A DNA stretch of 51,157 nt from CAYPNP01 sp964412195 (GTDB lineage: Bacteria > Acidobacteriota > JAAYUB01): the NCBI GenBank assembly GCA_964412195.1, contig CAYPNP010000030.1, forward strand, positions 1-51,157, given 5' to 3'. Every line of letters starts with the position of its first letter. The stretch's first letter is position 1. The translations under genes were made by a program, and so were the position numbers. A model generated the notes under the pieces. That model was given only the letters and a program-made list of their open reading frames with translations, was not told the origin of the DNA and made no database searches. Shown piece by piece: positions 49,506 through 51,157 of this stretch.

Positions 49506-51157
49506 TCAGTACGCGGAAGCGAAATAGTGGCAGTTGATGCAGTCGAGGTGCTTCGAGTCCACGTGCTTCGAGTGCACCCGGGCGAACAGCTCGGACGGCG
49601 TCCACTCGTCCGACTGGTCCTCATGGCAGCTGGCGCAGAGAGGCTGCCCGTTGCGGGTGGGCCGGCGGGCGTAACCCAGGCCGTCGAAATCCAGCCGGTC
49701 CGCGCCGGAGTGGCAGGAGGCGCATTGGAGGGCCTGCTCCTTGGGCGCCACCTCGTGGAAGAGGCCCATGTAGCGCTCCGTTTCCACGTACTGGTGGCCG
49801 CTGTAGCCCCAGCCGATGGCGTTGGCGCCCTGGATGATCGCGTTCAGGTTGTCGCCGGTGGAGAACAGGACGCCCATCTTGAGGGGAATGAGCCGGTTGG
49901 CGAAGTCGTCCACCGCCATGGTGGCAGTGTGGTACTTGAACGCGTAAATCTTGGCGCCGGGCGTGTTGATGTCGCCCGCGGGCGCCGACATCAGCACCCG
50001 GCCGTTGTCGCCCGGCACGGAGGTCTCGCCGAAGACGTTGAAGTAGGATCCCCCGTCGAAGAAAGCGTAGACCGGCTGGACGTGGGCCGCCTTGATCATG
50101 TGGGGCTCGTACAGTCTGGTGGCGACGTCGAGTTCGCCGGGCTGGCTGAAATCCCGGTGCATGTCGGTGGGGGCGATCTTGGCGTATTCGGGGATGTGGC
50201 AGACCGTGCAGTTGACCCGCGCCGTGTGCTTGTTCAGGCGGCTGTCGGAGTGGGGGGCCGCCGTGTGGCACATGTCGCAGGTGGGGATGAAATCCGTCTC
50301 GCGGGGGCGCATGTCCGAACCCCGGCCGGAGATTCTGTGATCGGAGGTCTGGTGGCAGTCGATGCAGACGAGTCCCGCGCCGCCATCGGCGACGGAGGCC
50401 ATGTGCACATCGAAATCGCGGGTCGGATTGCGGTGGGCCTCCTCGAGGTCCCCGCGCTTGAAGTTGTTGCCGCCGCCCGAACGGGAGTGGCAGTTCAGGC
50501 AGGCGTCCCGCCCCGGCGCCCGGATGTCGGAGATTGCCTGCAGGATGTTGACCGCCATCTTGGCGTTGTCCGGCACCAGTTTGTACACCCCGCCGCGCTG
50601 GTCCACCATGCGCTTGTAGCCGTCGGAGTGGCAGACGAGGCAGTCGATGTTCTCCAGTTGCGCCTGGCTGGCGGTGGCGGACGGCTTCAGGCCGAGGCCG
50701 ACGTGGCACCGGGCGCAGCCGCCGTCCACCAGGTTGCCGTCGTAGTTGGTGAGCTTGCCCAGCCAATTGAAGTCCGGGTAGGTGCAGAAATCGTTGATGT
50801 TGCTCATCTTGCCGCCGTGAGCCGCCTCCATGCCGACCCAGTCGGGGGTGGGACCGCTCCACTGGTAGTGGATGGAGGCGTGGACGTCGGCCACTTCCTG
50901 CGCGTGGCAGGGCATGCAGGTCTTGCTGCCCTCGTAGGTGATGTAGCGGCCGGCGTGGGACCCGGTGGCCTTGTCATTCAGGAAGCCCTCGTAGATCATC
51001 AGGTCCTGAATGTCCACCTTGCAGTCGAGGTTCAAATCGGCGCACCCTTCCATGCCCAGGCCGTACTCCCCGACGGAGATGTTGCCCGCCGCGAAATGGG
51101 CCAGCAGCAGGGCGTCGGAGCTGTCCAGCCAGCCGTCCGCGTTGAGGTCGCCGCGGC
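49506..51157 (-). CDS. ten-haem c-type cytochrome of the octahaem tetrathionate-reductase type with dockerin-like repeats (5' partial)
   Basis: The gene is open to the window edge, so its start is missing. The visible part of about 550 residues begins with two EF-hand/dockerin-like repeats (GDLNADGWLDSSDALLLAHF, then CADLNLDCKVDIQDLMIYEG). Ten CxxCH haem sites follow: CMPCH, CARCH, CLVCH, CLNCH, CIDCH, CDMCH, CTVCH, CASCH twice, CINCH. The order of SGGGNNFKRGDLEEA, FDVHMA, CIDCHQTSDHRISGR, LNKH and CTVCHIPEYAKIAPTDMHRD resembles the octahaem tetrathionate reductase family. It is probably exported for electron transfer to an extracellular or periplasmic acceptor. The substrate is unknown. Confidence 0.85.
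   Translation of the reverse strand, partial: RGDLNADGWLDSSDALLLAHFAAGNISVGEYGLGMEGCADLNLDCKVDIQDLMIYEGFLNDKATGSHAGRYITYEGSKTCMPCHAQEVADVHASIHYQWSGPTPDWVGMEAAHGGKMSNINDFCTYPDFNWLGKLTNYDGNLVDGGCARCHVGLGLKPSATASQAQLENIDCLVCHSDGYKRMVDQRGGVYKLVPDNAKMAVNILQAISDIRAPGRDACLNCHSRSGGGNNFKRGDLEEAHRNPTRDFDVHMASVADGGAGLVCIDCHQTSDHRISGRGSDMRPRETDFIPTCDMCHTAAPHSDSRLNKHTARVNCTVCHIPEYAKIAPTDMHRDFSQPGELDVATRLYEPHMIKAAHVQPVYAFFDGGSYFNVFGETSVPGDNGRVLMSAPAGDINTPGAKIYAFKYHTATMAVDDFANRLIPLKMGVLFSTGDNLNAIIQGANAIGWGYSGHQYVETERYMGLFHEVAPKEQALQCASCHSGADRLDFDGLGYARRPTRNGQPLCASCHEDQSDEWTPSELFARVHSKHVDSKHLDCINCHYFASAY

Overview
The window is about 51 kb of GC-rich (mid-60s percent by eye) bacterial chromosome, almost certainly a metagenome-assembled contig. 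It carries a 100-N scaffold gap whose two flanks share an identical 55-base sequence. Gene content points to Acidobacteriota or a close relative, with moderate confidence: SpoIVB-type S55 peptidase beside a beta-propeller protein in a non-spore-former setting, a diverged Hfq-like protein, SYLF protein, ECF sigma/zinc-finger anti-sigma pairs, TPR-CHAT protein, dockerin-like repeats and a multihaem cytochrome. The 16S fragment at the left edge would settle the taxonomy.

Layout. 1-700: 5' end of a 16S rRNA gene on the minus strand, with three tandem sigma-70 promoters. 0.7-6 kb: purM-purN (minus), then pyrC followed by an ECF sigma / anti-sigma / bactofilin-like membrane protein operon. 6-10.7 kb: PLP-homeostasis protein (minus), then tmk-holB-ricT and hfq-like-pdxA. 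10.9-18 kb: CusC-CusB-CusA copper/silver efflux operon plus a small secreted protein. 18.1-19.4 kb: a lower-GC Kelch-dockerin gene. 19.6-24.8 kb: serC (minus), zinc-ribbon/coiled-coil protein, M23 peptidase, TrmN6-like methyltransferase and pdxJ (interrupted by the gap). 24.8-30.4 kb: rsmI, smc and an alpha/beta-hydrolase-like protein (all minus). 30.4-36.4 kb: an ECF-like sigma factor, a zinc-finger/TPR membrane protein, a convergent TPR-CHAT protease-like protein and a divergent, degenerate PilT-like ATPase. 36.4-44.4 kb: a secreted unknown, then a minus-strand run PIN/TRAM protein - ispF - S55 peptidase - beta-propeller - PP-loop ATPase. 44.6-49.4 kb: membrane acyltransferase, folE2-rnhA, SYLF protein and a secreted nucleoside hydrolase. 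49.5 kb to the end: a ten-haem cytochrome of the octahaem tetrathionate-reductase type with N-terminal dockerin-like repeats; its 5' end lies outside the window.

How the genes work together. Four separate loci serve vitamin B6: pdxA, pdxJ, serC (dual serine/PLP role) and the PLP-binding YggS homologue. Nucleotide synthesis (purM, purN, pyrC, tmk) and chromosome replication/segregation (holB, smc) form the housekeeping core. The most interesting accessory unit is the sigma / zinc-finger-TPR / TPR-CHAT / PilT-like block (30.4-36.4 kb). Its parts resemble the CHAT-protease and sigma-regulator logic known from type III-E CRISPR, but no CRISPR array or Cas gene is visible. I propose it as a candidate protease-controlled transcription switch; that is inference from gene arrangement.
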